Source of the DNA: Mytilus californianus
Lineage: Eukaryota > Mollusca > Bivalvia > Mytilida > Mytilidae
Assembly: GCF_021869535.1 (NCBI RefSeq)
Contig: NW_026262734.1
Span: 109,403,088 to 109,467,087, forward strand
DNA: 64,000 nt
Reading direction: 5' to 3'
In this document: positions 57,501 to 60,935 of the stretch, piece after piece
Layout: every line of letters begins with the position of its first letter
How positions within the stretch are numbered: the first letter of the stretch is position 1
The notes under the pieces: generated by a model
What the model was told of the DNA's origin: nothing
What the model saw: the letters and a program-made list of their open reading frames with translations, nothing else
The model's database searches: none
Program-made: the position numbers and the translations under genes

Positions 57501-60500
57501 TTAACAATACAGAAATAATGTACATGTTACAACTTGCACAATGCAAAAATATCATATTCCTAGAAATGTATAGGATGTAAGATAAATAACAATGTTGACT
57601 GCTGCATCCCATTTTTTTATGTGTCTACCTATAATGTGTTTGCTTTGTGCACACATCGTTGTCAATATAATGGAATTCAATGCAACTGTCAAACAAGTGA
57701 TAGGTTTAGCTAGCTATAAAACCAGGTTTAATCCACCATTTTCTACAGAAGAAAATTCCTGTACCAAGTCAGGAATATGATAGTTGTTGATCCTTTTTTA
57801 TGTGTTAGAGCTTTTGATTTTGCCATGTTATAAAGAACTTTCTGTTTTGAATTTCCCGTGTAGTTCGGAATTTTTATTATTTTACTTTTTTTGTTCAATT
57901 GACAAAAAAAAAGAAGGACCGATACACATAACCAAGGATCAAGTTATATGTTTGAGTTCTGCAATAATACCAGTCTTTCGTTAAGATTTCAAGCGACGTC
58001 ATCATATTATAATTTGGTTTATGAAAGATAATAAAAAGAAACTGCATCCATACTAATATCAATACTTTTCACCATATGTTAAGGATTTATCCGAGTACTG
58101 GAGTACTCGCGAGTTTCATGACCGAGTACTCGAGTATAAAATTTCAGATCTTTTAACACCCTTACTTTTTTCAAACGTTTTAGATATAAAACAGAGACAT
58201 GTGATACCAAGGGCGTGTTCTGTTTTTGTTCTTTGGTAGTGAGTCAGAAGAGGTCCATTTTTTTTTGTGTATTTTTGTGTACATTAGACAACAGAGGCAC
58301 ATAACACACATAGCATCGTGTAGTCTGAATGAAATTAATCAATTAATAAATGCAGATAGATTCAAATGATAGCTGTCTGATACATAGAGAAAATTATATG
58401 GCTTTTTTTCAATATCACATCCATATCAACCGAGACACCAAGATAATACCATAGAGCTCTGCTCAAGGAACTATATTGGTTGTGGGTTGATACGGTCTGT
58501 GATTTTGAAAAAAGCCATATTATATACACCTGATTATATATTTCGAGTAGATGTTTTTTTCATGTGACGTGACATCATACAGATTATGAGTCTGATAAAG
58601 CCTTTGCAACGGTGAATGATGTCGATTACGTGACGTCATACAGATTAAAGATGTGATTAAGCCTTTTCAAACGTGACTGATATTGATATCATCACGTATG
58701 ACTAATACAACACGATTGCCATTGATCGTATTACACATACAATTTACATGTATTTACTGCTAAGTATACACTTTATGTTTGTATAGAATAGCAGCCTCAG
58801 TAGAACATTCCTGTAAAGACAATATCTGAATGAATATAAGAATCACTCAGACAATAACAGTATTTAAAATTCATGGGAAGGGAAGGGGATCGTAGAATTT
58901 TTCGCGGAATTATTATATATTTTAATCTGTCCCTAAACATACTTATTTTTTTCAGCTCTTAGTAGGCCACTATATCCATATTCAAAATTATCCTATCCCC
59001 ACCCCACCCCCTAAAAAATATCAGATGGTTTTCACCTAATTTAACGCGTGTTTAAATTATTTGATTGTTGGTTGCTTATTTCCAAAGTCCAGCGACAAAT
59101 ATTTTCCATCAGCATATCAAGGATCTCATTGTAAAATCTATCCTGGCTATGCACTGGTATATTAAGTCTCAATTAGTATAAAGTATTTTTCTATTGCCTT
59201 CTGATTGAAAACTTTATTTCATTAGGTGATAATTCTATTGACTTCATGTGTGTTTTGAAAGGTACAGAGTAATATAAAAAACATTCATCAAGGGCAATAA
59301 TTGTATCAAAAAGGCAAAAAAAAAAAAAAAAAACCAGACTAACATGAATCAAAAATAAGAAAATGATGAACATATTATTGAGGTTAATGACAGATGTCTT
59401 GATAATTAAAACATATAATATTTTCTATTATTATACCATGTCTAAGCAATATTTTCTAAATGTCATAACATGTGCGAGAAACGTTTGTCCATTTTATAAC
59501 ATGTATGTTATTCATAGTGATTGTTATAACATGTACAGTGTTTCTGTTCATGTTATAAGATGTACAAACATTCAATTTATACACGACATATACATGTTGA
59601 ACCTCACTGTTCAAAACGAAACACGACTAAGAAAAAAACAATTGCTGCAGAGCTCTGCAAAGCTTTACAAAAACAAAAGATTGGACAACACGTGGGAATT
59701 TCTTGTGGTCCGGAAAGATAAGAAGCCATATTACATACCAATTCACATCATCTTGTCCCTTACATAACTTACAAAGAGGAAGGTGTCAAAACCAAAACTT
59801 CTAAATTTATAATTCCCGCGTCTCCGCCGAGCGTGACATGCAGGACTTGTCAGTTCGTGTCAGAATATCTAAGGATCTTCCATGTAAACAACCAAACACA
59901 ATGTGTCAGTCTGAATCAAAGTACGTTACAAATATCTCTTTAATATGTGTGTGTCTTTCATATGCAGAGGATATTTGTCTCATAAAATTAAAAACTTATT
60001 AAAAATGCCTTTATGAACATGATGGAGATGGCAGGACCTTGGTAGTTGGATTAATTACATACTATGTAGTTAGTAAATAATTCACATTTTGTCAAATCAG
60101 ACATTTCCATAATTGACGGATGTGTTTTAACCTGTAGATTTCGTTCCATTTTACTGAATACGTTATCAGAACATTGCAAATCATTGTACATTGTCTATAA
60201 AGTTTGAATTCTCCTACTTCCTCTGTTATCACGTATATAAAAAAATTTACATAATTGTTTGGGTGCGGATACCTTTGAGGTTTCCAGTTAAATTATGCTT
60301 GCAATTGTTGGTTGCAATTAAATTACAAGTTGTGCAATTGAATTCTATAACAAACATAACGAACATTTTCTATTCTCTAGTCGGACATGACTGACACTGA
60401 AAACAACAACACAATCAATGATGGTATCGATTTCATCACTACAATAGATGGAGAGATGGCAAAGAAATACAACAACATTCCACCTAAAAGTCACATGATT

Positions 60501-60578
60501 CTGTCTTCGTTCATCGATATTCCTTGCATTCATCATATAAAGGTTTTAGAGAAAAATGCAACCATTGGAGAAAAGTGA
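3330..60578 (+). CDS. Multi-exon LRR transmembrane receptor gene (whole locus)
   Basis: Seventeen coding exons are proposed: 3330-3517; twelve 72-base LRR exons at 10808, 13787, 27104, 29801, 30534, 37974, 39798, 45174, 45752, 46194, 47024 and 48231; then 54775-54917, 56526-56696, 57305-57420 and 60381-60578. They sum to 1680 bases, an uninterrupted 559 codons plus stop, with phases matching at each junction. The order is signal peptide, LRRNT, 12 LRRs, LRRCT, Ser/Thr stalk, one membrane helix and a 65-residue tail without a visible TIR or kinase. LRR ectodomains of this kind bind ligands or other cell-surface proteins; an immune or adhesion role is inference. Exon use may vary, since any LRR exon can be skipped in frame. 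The last three exons are less certain than the LRR array. Confidence 0.75.
3518..6439. other. Intron 1, first part
   Basis: This is intronic AT-rich sequence. Apart from the repeat fragment near 4.6 kb nothing specific was recognised. Open frames at 4.5 and 5.5-5.9 kb lack coding character. Confidence 0.4.
4535..4745 (-). repeat. 3' tail fragment of the Penelope-like element
   Basis: This is the reverse complement of the tail after the RT end at 2.6-2.85 kb. Shared words include GGTGATCTCAGGTGCTCCGG and CTCCACATGTGG. No RT sequence is attached. Confidence 0.6.
6440..7945. repeat. Diverged tandem array, unit about 245 bp, six copies
   Basis: Landmarks recur at about 6530, 6762, 7013, 7257, 7514 and 7770. 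Each has AGTGCCAG-like sequence, then a CTCTTTTTATTCAAAATACTG-like stretch, then CCGTCACC. Each unit ends near a GACCATATTTGCACTTT block followed by GTATAATACAAA. Spacing is 232 to 257 bases. Copies differ enough that the array is old. No coding content was seen. Confidence 0.75.
8041..8477. repeat. 138-bp direct repeat flanking an inserted repeat copy
   Basis: Positions 8041-8177 and 8340-8477 are about 94 per cent alike (both contain CAAACAACGCTAATTACGAT). The intervening 8181-8337 segment (from GTGCTGTCACTG to AATAACAG) recurs alone at 10946-11103. Confidence 0.8.
8480..10096. other. Intron 1, middle part
   Basis: AT-rich sequence. A short local duplication around GGTCTGGAGCA occurs at about 8852 and 8910. 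A 124-codon frame at 9631-10005 has no recognisable domain or splice context and is not called as a gene. Confidence 0.35.
10097..10199 (-). CDS. Candidate minus-strand exon, unknown protein
   Basis: Read on the minus strand this stretch sits between an acceptor-like TTTTTAG and a strong donor GAG|GTAAGTG. One frame is open throughout and reads AIEHIVTEVGQRKSRW then KGGLSMYFE just before the donor. Composition is more coding-like than the surroundings. No family was recognised. It would lie inside intron 1 of the LRR gene on the opposite strand. The pyrimidine tract is weak and no neighbouring exon was found, so it may be chance or an untranslated exon. Confidence 0.25.
10808..10879 (+). CDS. 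LRR exon 1 of 12 (most divergent)
   Basis: Acceptor AATTTAG and donor GTAAGT bracket 72 bases encoding DLSDNAIRTLYSDTF then SDYFNVQ, a good LRR (LxxLxLSxNxI). It differs from the other eleven, which resemble one another closely, so it is probably the ancestral first repeat next to the LRRNT cap rather than a product of the later duplications. Confidence 0.75.
10946..11103 (+). repeat. Solo copy of the 8.2-kb insert repeat
   Basis: It matches 8181-8337, for example at AGCAGTGATG-like and GGTGAGAAGATTTG words, without the 138-bp flanks seen there. Confidence 0.7.
11205..11455 (+). repeat. Dispersed repeat family B, variant
   Basis: It contains CAATGAGACCAAAATGACAC, TATAGGTCACCTGTACGGCC and CGAGAAAACTAACGGC. 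It is related to the family B copies at 29.2 and 63.2 kb. Confidence 0.65.
12325..12610 (-). repeat. Dispersed repeat family A
   Basis: This is the reverse complement of the 1.7 kb copy, including AATACTGAACTCCGAGGAAA and CAGGCATTTTCTTAAGTAG. Confidence 0.75.
12611..13786. other. Intronic sequence, nothing recognised
   Basis: AT-rich with a short CTAGCTAGCTAGCTA run at about 13259. The last 100 bases share sequence with regions upstream of other LRR exons (GTTTTATATAATGTAG). Confidence 0.4.
13787..13858 (+). CDS. LRR exon 2 of 12
   Basis: Acceptor ATGTAG and donor GTAAGT bracket 72 bases, phase 2 at both ends. It encodes DLSNNSLTGVPDAVF, then MNNVKLDS and a split Leu. The flanking introns resemble those of the exons at 29.8, 45.2, 45.8 and 46.2 kb. 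Confidence 0.85.
14600..14850 (-). mobile_element. tRNA-derived SINE, minus strand
   Basis: On the minus strand a tRNA-like head shows an A box (TGGCCTAGTGATATAAG) and a B box (GATTTCGAATCAC) about 45 bases apart. A central domain with GTCGGTGGTTCTCTTAAGGC and CTCTGGCATCC follows. The tail ends GGTGTTAAACAGCAATCAAT. The central block resembles the MESC/Meta-type SINE domain known from molluscs, from memory. Confidence 0.7.
15290..15530 (-). repeat. Dispersed repeat family A
   Basis: A diverged reverse-strand copy (AGTACCGAACTCCAAGG, GACTTTGTAAAGGTATTCTC). It lies just left of the foldback element at 15.57 kb. Confidence 0.65.
16790..17180. repeat. Repeat block inside the foldback element
   Basis: It begins GATTGATTGCTTGATTGTTG and has relatively GC-rich, ordered sequence to GAGGAAGACCAATGGTGACC. 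A fragment with the same start lies near 59.07 kb. No coding frame spans it. Confidence 0.4.
17468..17765 (+). repeat. Dispersed repeat family A, long form
   Basis: It begins TTGACTGCTGTACCCCA, includes AGCTAGCTATAAAACCAGG and ends with the TATTTTTGTTATTTTACTTT tail. It matches 57590-57900 over its full length. Confidence 0.75.
18415..20502. repeat. Foldback repeat copy A, split by a retrotransposon
   Basis: Positions 18415-18530 and 19825-20502 align with 20640-20780 and 20785-21430 of the neighbouring copy B. Shared words are TTTGTTTCAAATAA, TTTTATCCTG and CTTTAGTAACCATGTAACCT. The gap is filled by the LINE fragment. Confidence 0.75.
18531..19822 (-). mobile_element. 5'-truncated non-LTR retrotransposon with RT domain
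   Basis: A 329-codon minus frame (19833 down to 18844) carries the RT palm motifs GVPQGSILGPLLF (residues 22-34) and YADD (53-56), with the usual thumb and C-terminal region after them. This is roughly the last third of an ORF2. RT fingers and endonuclease are absent, and the apparent ATG is not a true start. Beyond the stop is about 300 bases of 3' tail with AATAAA near 18555 and a TATATATA end. The clade is Jockey- or CR1-like, unresolved. The copy is dead but its RT fragment has no internal stop, suggesting recent insertion. Confidence 0.85.
20503..21573. mobile_element. Foldback element copy B, about 140-bp inverted arms
   Basis: The left arm 20503-20643 (TTAAACCTCCATGGAGTC to TATTGGCCTAAAAAGTT) is inverted at 21432-21573 (ACTTTTTAGGCCAATAAATA to GCAAGGAGGTTT). 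The body is AT-rich non-coding sequence shared with copies A and C. Confidence 0.8.
21806..22185. promoter_or_regulatory. Cluster of RFX X-box-like motifs
   Basis: Four motifs fit the imperfect palindrome GTTNCC(0-3)RGYAAC: GTTGCCTAGCAAC (21806), TTTTCCATAGCAAC (21969), GTTTCCATGGTAAC (22131) and GTTTGCTTAGCAAC (22172). RFX factors bind such sites. Function is inferred only from density. Confidence 0.4.
22250..22450 (-). repeat. 3' tail fragment of the Penelope-like element
   Basis: A reverse-strand tail, with CTCATAAGTCGAAAACGAAT and GTGTGATATCAGGTACTC matching the tail at 2.65-2.85 kb. Confidence 0.55.
23090..23358 (+). mobile_element. Retroposon 3' end with poly(A)
   Basis: It contains CATAGCACCATGCCCCGATA and AAGTTTCAAGTTGATGTGAC and ends GTTCGCGGGGCC followed by an 18-base A run. 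It resembles a common bivalve repeat (from memory). Confidence 0.55.
23771..24190 (+). repeat. Dispersed repeat family B
   Basis: It begins GATATAAGAAGATGTGGTAT, continues GTGCCAATGAGACAACTC and GCTCACACCGAACAGCAAGC, and ends with CTTAGGACAGGTGCAAAC. Other copies lie at 28.8 (-), 44.0, 52.1 and 54.5 (-) kb. Confidence 0.85.
24191..25400. other. AT-rich intronic sequence
   Basis: No exon or clear repeat. A CAAGGGAGGTAATCTC word at about 24997 is common in bivalve repeats. Confidence 0.35.
25412..25512. repeat. Short hairpin with GC-rich 22-bp arms
   Basis: ATGAGCGGACGCGGGTACC plus ACG (25412-25433) is inverted at 25491-25512 with 21 of 22 bases matching and a 57-base spacer. The arms are far more GC-rich than the surroundings. 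Confidence 0.85.
25755..26307. repeat. Foldback repeat copy C
   Basis: It matches copy B from TTTAAACCTCCATGGAGTC to GGTGGTATAACACCTAAA, without the right inverted arm. Confidence 0.7.
26308..27103. other. Intron upstream of LRR exon 3, duplicated block
   Basis: From about 26690 the sequence repeats upstream of other LRR exons: AAGTAACAGGCACATTATGA, AATACGCTAGTTGCTGTAAA and CATGTACTTGTATATAT. Confidence 0.6.
27104..27175 (+). CDS. LRR exon 3 of 12
   Basis: Acceptor AAATGTAG and donor GTAAGT. It encodes IISNNNLTSVPAAVF, then WNNLELGY. The usual Asp-Leu start is Ile-Ile, and Trp sits at the variable position after VF. The flanks are closest to those of LRR exon 7. Confidence 0.85.
27856..28170 (-). 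pseudogene. Decayed Penelope-like RT fragment inside a duplicated intron block
   Basis: The minus strand holds degraded sequence around an IPLG motif at its 27.86 kb end, matching the RT region before the catalytic motif in the 42-43 kb copies. The block continues TAAAAAGGAGGAATACTAG and GGTAGATAAGTCAAATATT, shared with 33.6 and 43.3-44.5 kb. No frame is open for long. Confidence 0.5.
28838..29137 (-). repeat. Dispersed repeat family B
   Basis: Reverse-strand copy, from GTTTGCACCTGTCCTAAGTC to CACATCTTCTTATATCTAT. Confidence 0.85.
29225..29480 (+). repeat. Dispersed repeat family B, variant
   Basis: It contains AATGAGACAAATCTCCAC, TATAGGTCAACGTACGGCC and CGAGAAAACTAACGGCC. It matches the variants at 11.2 and 63.2 kb. 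Confidence 0.7.
29801..29872 (+). CDS. LRR exon 4 of 12
   Basis: Acceptor TTTAATGTAG and donor GTAAGT. It encodes DLSNNKLTSVPDAVF, then RNNVILVS. The 185 bases downstream are almost identical to those after LRR exon 8, while the exons differ at 12 of 72 positions. Confidence 0.88.
30534..30605 (+). CDS. LRR exon 5 of 12
   Basis: Acceptor CAATGTAG and donor GTAAGT. It encodes ELVNNNLTIVPDDVF, then KNNLALSY. It lies only 661 bases after exon 4. Confidence 0.87.
30606..31325. other. Duplicated intron block after LRR exon 5
   Basis: It shares long stretches with the introns after exons 3, 7, 11 and 12, such as GAAAGTTTGAACATAAATGT, ACTGACCAGTTTGTTATTAC and TTTGAACCCTTATTTGA. Confidence 0.6.
31326..31497 (-). 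mobile_element. Family A insertion with 5-bp target duplication
   Basis: The paralogous intron at about 49893 reads GTTGTTTGTGAGAACACTTA without the element. Here the same site is split, with TGTGA on both sides. This defines the ends: AAGTAAAATCGC on one side and GGTTCAATCCACC (minus) on the other. Confidence 0.7.
31498..33340. other. Intronic sequence, partly duplicated
   Basis: Positions 31498-31900 match 49893-50280. Positions 32750-33130 match blocks at 27.5-27.85 and 40.2-40.6 kb. No exon was seen. The two overlapping frames at 31.95-32.27 kb lack splice or domain support. Confidence 0.5.
33341..33680 (-). pseudogene. Decayed Penelope-like RT core in duplicated block
   Basis: The minus strand has the remains of an RT catalytic region (a TATACAGACGA word for YTDD, then CTAAATAATTCACA for LNNS), matching 42.95-43.1 kb. 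Frames are broken. Confidence 0.55.
34130..34325 (+). repeat. 3' tail fragment of the Penelope-like element
   Basis: It contains TTGGGGTTCGTGTTGCTCAG, CCATGGCGTTGTTAGTTTG and TCGACTTATGAGTTTGAATG. It corresponds to the tail at 2.69-2.86 kb. Confidence 0.65.
34868..35309. mobile_element. MITE-like insertion with TGGTGTA simple repeats
   Basis: The ends are inverted: TACAG then ATGGTGTAAACTTTCC at left, and GGAAGTTTACACCAT then ACTGTA at right. The interior has two clusters of short TGGTGTA/TGGTGCA repeats (about 34903-35032 and 35182-35290). The paralogous intron at 28.53 kb lacks the segment. Confidence 0.7.
36018..37910. mobile_element. 1.9-kb dispersed element with three internal repeats
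   Basis: It interrupts the conserved sequence upstream of LRR exon 6. The left end has palindrome GGCCCTATGGGCC and the right end GGCTCTTTAGAGCC followed by TCTAG. Inside, a block starting AATCTTCTCCTCTGAAACTA occurs at 36091, 36588 and 37051. A family A copy is nested at 37.23 kb. No protein was recognised. Confidence 0.7.
37228..37390 (+). repeat. Dispersed repeat family A, nested
   Basis: It runs from AAATGCCTGTACCAAATCAG to TTTGTGATTTTACTTTTTTC and lies inside the 36.0-37.9 kb element. Confidence 0.7.
37974..38045 (+). CDS. LRR exon 6 of 12
   Basis: Acceptor CAATTTAG and donor GTAAGT. It encodes DLSNNNLISVLDAVF, then WNNVALQY. The usual Pro is replaced by Leu. Confidence 0.86.
38101..38211. 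repeat. 37-bp tandem triplication with a 16-bp palindrome
   Basis: Three units start at 38101, 38138 and 38175. Each carries a version of AGAGTATCGATACTCT, which is perfect in the first unit. Confidence 0.85.
38373..39117. mobile_element. piggyBac-like MITE flanked by TTAA
   Basis: TTAA at 38373 and 39114 flanks a 737-base element whose ends are inverted: CCCTTACCGTG and CATGGTAAGGG, one mismatch. TTAA target sites and CCC/GGG termini are typical of piggyBac elements. A subterminal palindrome GCCGTAATATAACGGTC lies at 38392. There is no transposase; short frames inside are not recognised. Confidence 0.75.
39798..39869 (+). CDS. LRR exon 7 of 12
   Basis: Acceptor TTAATGTAG and donor GTAAGT. 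It encodes DISNNNLTSIPVAVF, then KNNVALEK. The flanks pair with exon 3. Confidence 0.87.
40805..42903 (-). mobile_element. Penelope-like retroelement, frameshifted RT and 3' tail
   Basis: Minus-strand RT pieces lie in order. 42893-42705 has FVFVPADKAANNIIIV. 42569-42168 has PTMYWLPKLHK (fingers) and GIPMGSNCAP near residue 110. A second frame, about 42180 to 41690, has FRYLDDILALNN (catalytic) and NYDKRDDFSFPIVNYPF. 41678-41460 has HPIFYGNILYKAQKF. Frame changes near 42180 and 41690 break the protein. Sequence from 41450 to 40805 looks like the 3' untranslated tail. The PKLHK, GIPMG and YLDD combination fits Penelope-like RTs. No GIY-YIG endonuclease is evident. It is inactive. Confidence 0.7.
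42946..43338 (-). pseudogene. Second, decayed Penelope-like RT core
   Basis: The minus strand shows IPLGTSCA and, in another frame, RYTDDVLSLNNSQFGDCV, the fingers-to-palm part of an RT closer to the 2.2 kb fragment than to its neighbour at 41-42.9 kb. Stops and frame changes separate them. Confidence 0.6.
43339..43928. repeat. Two tandem copies of a bivalve repeat end
   Basis: 43343-43570 and 43692-43924 match closely (GACGAAACGCGCGTCTGGCG, TAATCCTGGTACCTTTGATA). Between them is a unique 115-base part including GGACGTTTCGTCCCCGAGG. An 80-codon minus frame crosses the second copy; its origin is unknown. Confidence 0.8.
43949..44305 (+). repeat. Two adjacent family B copies
   Basis: One copy runs 43949-44217 and is followed at 44216 by a second 5' fragment (GATATAAGAAGATGTGGTAT to AAACCATTATAG). 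Confidence 0.8.
44320..44505 (-). repeat. Dispersed repeat family A
   Basis: A diverged reverse copy (CTACCGAACTTCGAGGAAAG, TTCCTGACTTGCCACAGGC). It splits a sequence that is continuous at 28.12 kb. Confidence 0.65.
44506..45173. other. Duplicated block upstream of LRR exon 8
   Basis: It carries the shared upstream words CAAATAACAGGTCCATTATA, AATTAATGCATTAGTTGCTG and TATGTACTTGTATATATA. Confidence 0.6.
45174..45245 (+). CDS. LRR exon 8 of 12
   Basis: Acceptor TTAATGTAG and donor GTAAGT. It encodes SVSNNILTSVPDAVF, then KNNVKLET. It differs from exon 4 at seven residues despite nearly identical downstream introns. Confidence 0.88.
45752..45823 (+). CDS. LRR exon 9 of 12
   Basis: Acceptor TCATTGTAG and donor GTAAGT. 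It encodes DLSNNILTSVPDAVF, then RNNLNLES. It lies 578 bases after exon 8, the start of a tightly spaced run. Confidence 0.88.
46194..46265 (+). CDS. LRR exon 10 of 12
   Basis: Acceptor TTAATGTAG and donor GTAAGT. It encodes DLSNNKLTSLPDAVF, then MINLKLVS. It lies 442 bases after exon 9, the closest spacing in the array. Confidence 0.87.
47024..47095 (+). CDS. LRR exon 11 of 12
   Basis: Acceptor AAATGTAG and donor GTAAGT. It encodes NLANNYITSIHNDVF, then KSNVALLY. One of the more divergent repeats. Confidence 0.84.
48231..48302 (+). CDS. LRR exon 12 of 12 (last intact)
   Basis: Acceptor TTGATGTAG and donor GTAAGT. It encodes DLSNNSLTSVADAVF, then RNNVALTN. By phase it joins the LRRCT exon at 54775. 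Confidence 0.86.
48425..49115 (+). mobile_element. Decayed 3' end of a Penelope-like element
   Basis: It aligns with 2161-2865. The frame at 48502-48807 keeps YHDFLDRGLLLTRNLLNQEF but the upstream part has stops. The 3' tail follows (CACATGAGATCACCCACAGC). Confidence 0.65.
49116..50387. other. Duplicated intron block after LRR exon 12
   Basis: It matches 30606-31900 in order (ACCCTTTCGTTATTACAC, TTTGAACCCTTATTTGATAC, TGGTATCCAATACAGTGAAA), without the family A insertion found there. No exon was seen. Confidence 0.6.
50388..50580 (+). repeat. Dispersed repeat family A
   Basis: It runs from GAACCAGGTTTAATCCACC to CGGTATTTTTGTTCTTTTAC. Confidence 0.7.
50866..51327. mobile_element. TIR element with internal tRNA-like sequence
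   Basis: The ends TTACATCCCAACTC and GAGCTGGGATGTAA are inverted with one mismatch. Inside, the minus strand at about 51075-51160 has A-box-like TGGTGTAGGGG and B-box-like GAGTTCAATTCC words, but stems do not pair, so it is not a functional tRNA. Confidence 0.5.
51330..51416. repeat. Nested hairpin
   Basis: The outer arms ATAGTTATCCCA and TGGGATAACTAT are perfect. The inner arms GTGTGTCAG (51352) and CTGACACAC (51386) are also perfect. Confidence 0.8.
51417..52045. other. Intronic sequence, nothing recognised
   Basis: AT-rich with no exon or repeat recognised. Confidence 0.35.
52048..52270 (+). repeat. Dispersed repeat family B
   Basis: It runs from GATATAGGAAGATGTGGTAT to AAAAACGAGAAACGAGA, truncated before the distal part. 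Confidence 0.8.
52271..53529. other. Intron upstream of the dead LRR exon
   Basis: The last 350 bases carry the usual upstream block (CATTATAAGTTGACATAAGA, ATTAATGCGTTAGTTGCTGT, TTGTATGTACTTGTGTATAT). Confidence 0.5.
53531..53601 (+). pseudogene. Dead LRR exon (thirteenth copy)
   Basis: The sequence still reads NNINSVPDGVLENNVALT but three signals are lost. The acceptor TAG is TAA with the GAT codon deleted, a TAG stop lies at 53595-53597, and the donor GTAAGT is TCAGTA. Flanking introns remain recognisable. Confidence 0.85.
54290..54708 (-). repeat. Dispersed repeat family B, full
   Basis: Reverse copy from GAGTTAAGCCTTCCAATTGA to CATACCACATCTTCCTATAT. Confidence 0.85.
54775..54917 (+). 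CDS. LRR C-terminal cap exon
   Basis: Acceptor TTATTTCTTAG and donor CAG|GTTAGG, entering in phase 2 and leaving in phase 1. After the split Leu it reads YCKNCFDCDCLSSSTYQW, then about 20 residues later EFTCRNGVALPNTVVNC. The CxCD/CDC pair, the following Trp and the two later Cys are the hallmark of an LRRCT cap, which closes the hydrophobic core of the solenoid. It fits exactly after any of the twelve LRR exons. Confidence 0.85.
54918..56525. other. Intron after the LRRCT exon
   Basis: No repeat family was recognised. It holds a 20-base G run at 55853-55872. Confidence 0.45.
55853..55872 (+). repeat. Homopolymer of 20 G
   Basis: Twenty consecutive G follow GGGA. Length should be treated with caution because homopolymers are prone to assembly error. 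Confidence 0.8.
56526..56696 (+). CDS. Ser/Thr-rich stalk exon with a GC donor (proposed)
   Basis: The acceptor TTTTTATAG and a GC-type donor (AATG|GCAAGT) bracket 171 bases with phase 1 at both ends. The frame reads DDGSSLTVMRIENESSCNC, then KDSITTITMQSSSTDFTIKT and a PAMESTIDK region. Ser and Thr make up about a third of it, as in O-glycosylated juxtamembrane stalks. Reading through the GC donor instead gives TAA at about 56708. The exon is optional in frame, since LRRCT could splice directly to the membrane exon. GC donors are about one per cent of introns, so this needs a transcript. Confidence 0.55.
57305..57420 (+). CDS. Transmembrane exon
   Basis: Acceptor TTTTCCTACACATAG and donor CAT|GTAAAT, phase 1 in and phase 0 out. 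It reads SYYTYIASIISGMF, then ASVTLISAFTGLRRF. That is one helix of about 21 residues followed by Arg-Arg, the usual stop-transfer for a type I protein with cytoplasmic C terminus. Without the donor the frame would continue to a stop at 57502. Confidence 0.65.
57590..57900 (+). repeat. Dispersed repeat family A, long form
   Basis: It runs from GTTGACTGCTGCATCCC to ATTTTTATTATTTTACTTT and matches 17468-17765. Confidence 0.75.
58091..58136. repeat. CGAGTACTCGAG palindrome cluster
   Basis: Overlapping GAGTACTGGAGTACTCGCGA and ACCGAGTACTCGAGTAT words lie within 46 bases. Confidence 0.7.
58396..58520. repeat. 125-bp hairpin (MITE-like)
   Basis: The 36-base arms (ATATGGCTTTTTTTCAATAT, and the inverted end TTTTGAAAAAAGCCATAT) are about 85 per cent complementary around a 53-base loop. 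No transposase. Confidence 0.75.
58567..58690. repeat. 61-bp duplication carrying a CRE palindrome
   Basis: ACGTGACATCATACAGATTA (58567) recurs as ACGTGACGTCATACAGATTA (58628). The second copy has the perfect cAMP-response palindrome TGACGTCA at 58631-58638. Confidence 0.75.
58691..59640. other. Intron between membrane and tail exons
   Basis: AT-rich, with a poly(A) run at about 59317-59332 and a 59.07 kb fragment like the 16.8 kb repeat. The pattern TGTTATAAC/TGTTATAAG near 59460-59560 is a short local repeat. Confidence 0.35.
59646..59767 (+). CDS. Possible alternative cytoplasmic exon
   Basis: After an acceptor-like TTGCTGCAG, a phase-0 frame reads SSAKLYKNKRLDNTWEF then LVVRKDKKPYYIPIHI to a TAA ending at 59767. 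It could join the phase-0 membrane exon as a different tail. The pyrimidine tract is poor. A +1 frame stays open from about 59723 to 59943 (PYITYKEEGVKTKTSKFIIP, then a Cys-rich part), so this may instead be a broken gene piece. Confidence 0.25.
60381..60578 (+). CDS. Cytoplasmic tail, last exon (proposed)
   Basis: Acceptor TTTTCTATTCTCTAG is strong. The phase-0 frame opens SDMTDTENNNTINDGIDFIT, continues through PPKSHMILSSFIDIP and ends EKNATIGEK with TGA at 60576. No TIR, kinase, ITAM or other signalling domain was recognised; the Asn-rich, acidic start looks disordered. Joining to the membrane exon keeps frame and makes the full coding length divisible by three. No AATAAA follows closely; an ATTAAA lies at 60867, beyond the GT repeat. 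An independent short gene starting at ATG 60387 is the alternative. Confidence 0.55.
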   Translation, partial: SDMTDTENNNTINDGIDFITTIDGEMAKKYNNIPPKSHMILSSFIDIPCIHHIKVLEKNATIGEK

Positions 60579-60674
60579 AATAGTTTATTTAAAAGCGTCC
60601 GAACTGTAAACTTGTGTATAAACAAGCATGTGTTTAATATTAGAATTGAACAATGTAACGCAACTGTTTAAAGC

Positions 60675-60689
60675 TTGTGTGTGTGTGTA

Positions 60690-60752
<63 letters not shown>

Positions 60753-60787
60753 GCGTGTGTGTGCGTGTGTGTGTGTGTGTGTGTGTG

Positions 60788-60841
<54 letters not shown>
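60675..60841. repeat. GT microsatellite, about 167 bp
   Basis: A nearly pure (GT)n run with a few GC, AT and GACT interruptions. It creates artefactual Cys-Val and Thr-His frames on the two strands. Confidence 0.97.
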
Positions 60842-60843
<2 letters not shown>

Positions 60844-60901
60844 CATTAGGGAAAGTCACTACACCTATTAAAATACACACCAACAAAGTGACTACCTTTT
60901 A

Positions 60902-60935
60902 GAAAGTCACTACATACACTCTGGTAGTGACTTTG
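60902..60935. repeat. Small AGTCACTAC hairpin
   Basis: AAAGTCACTAC and GTAGTGACTTT form perfect 11-base arms around a short loop. Further AGTCACTAC copies lie within 60 bases. Confidence 0.7.

Noticed and set aside
60628..60886. Cys-Val and Thr-His frames
   Set aside because: They are translations of a GT microsatellite.
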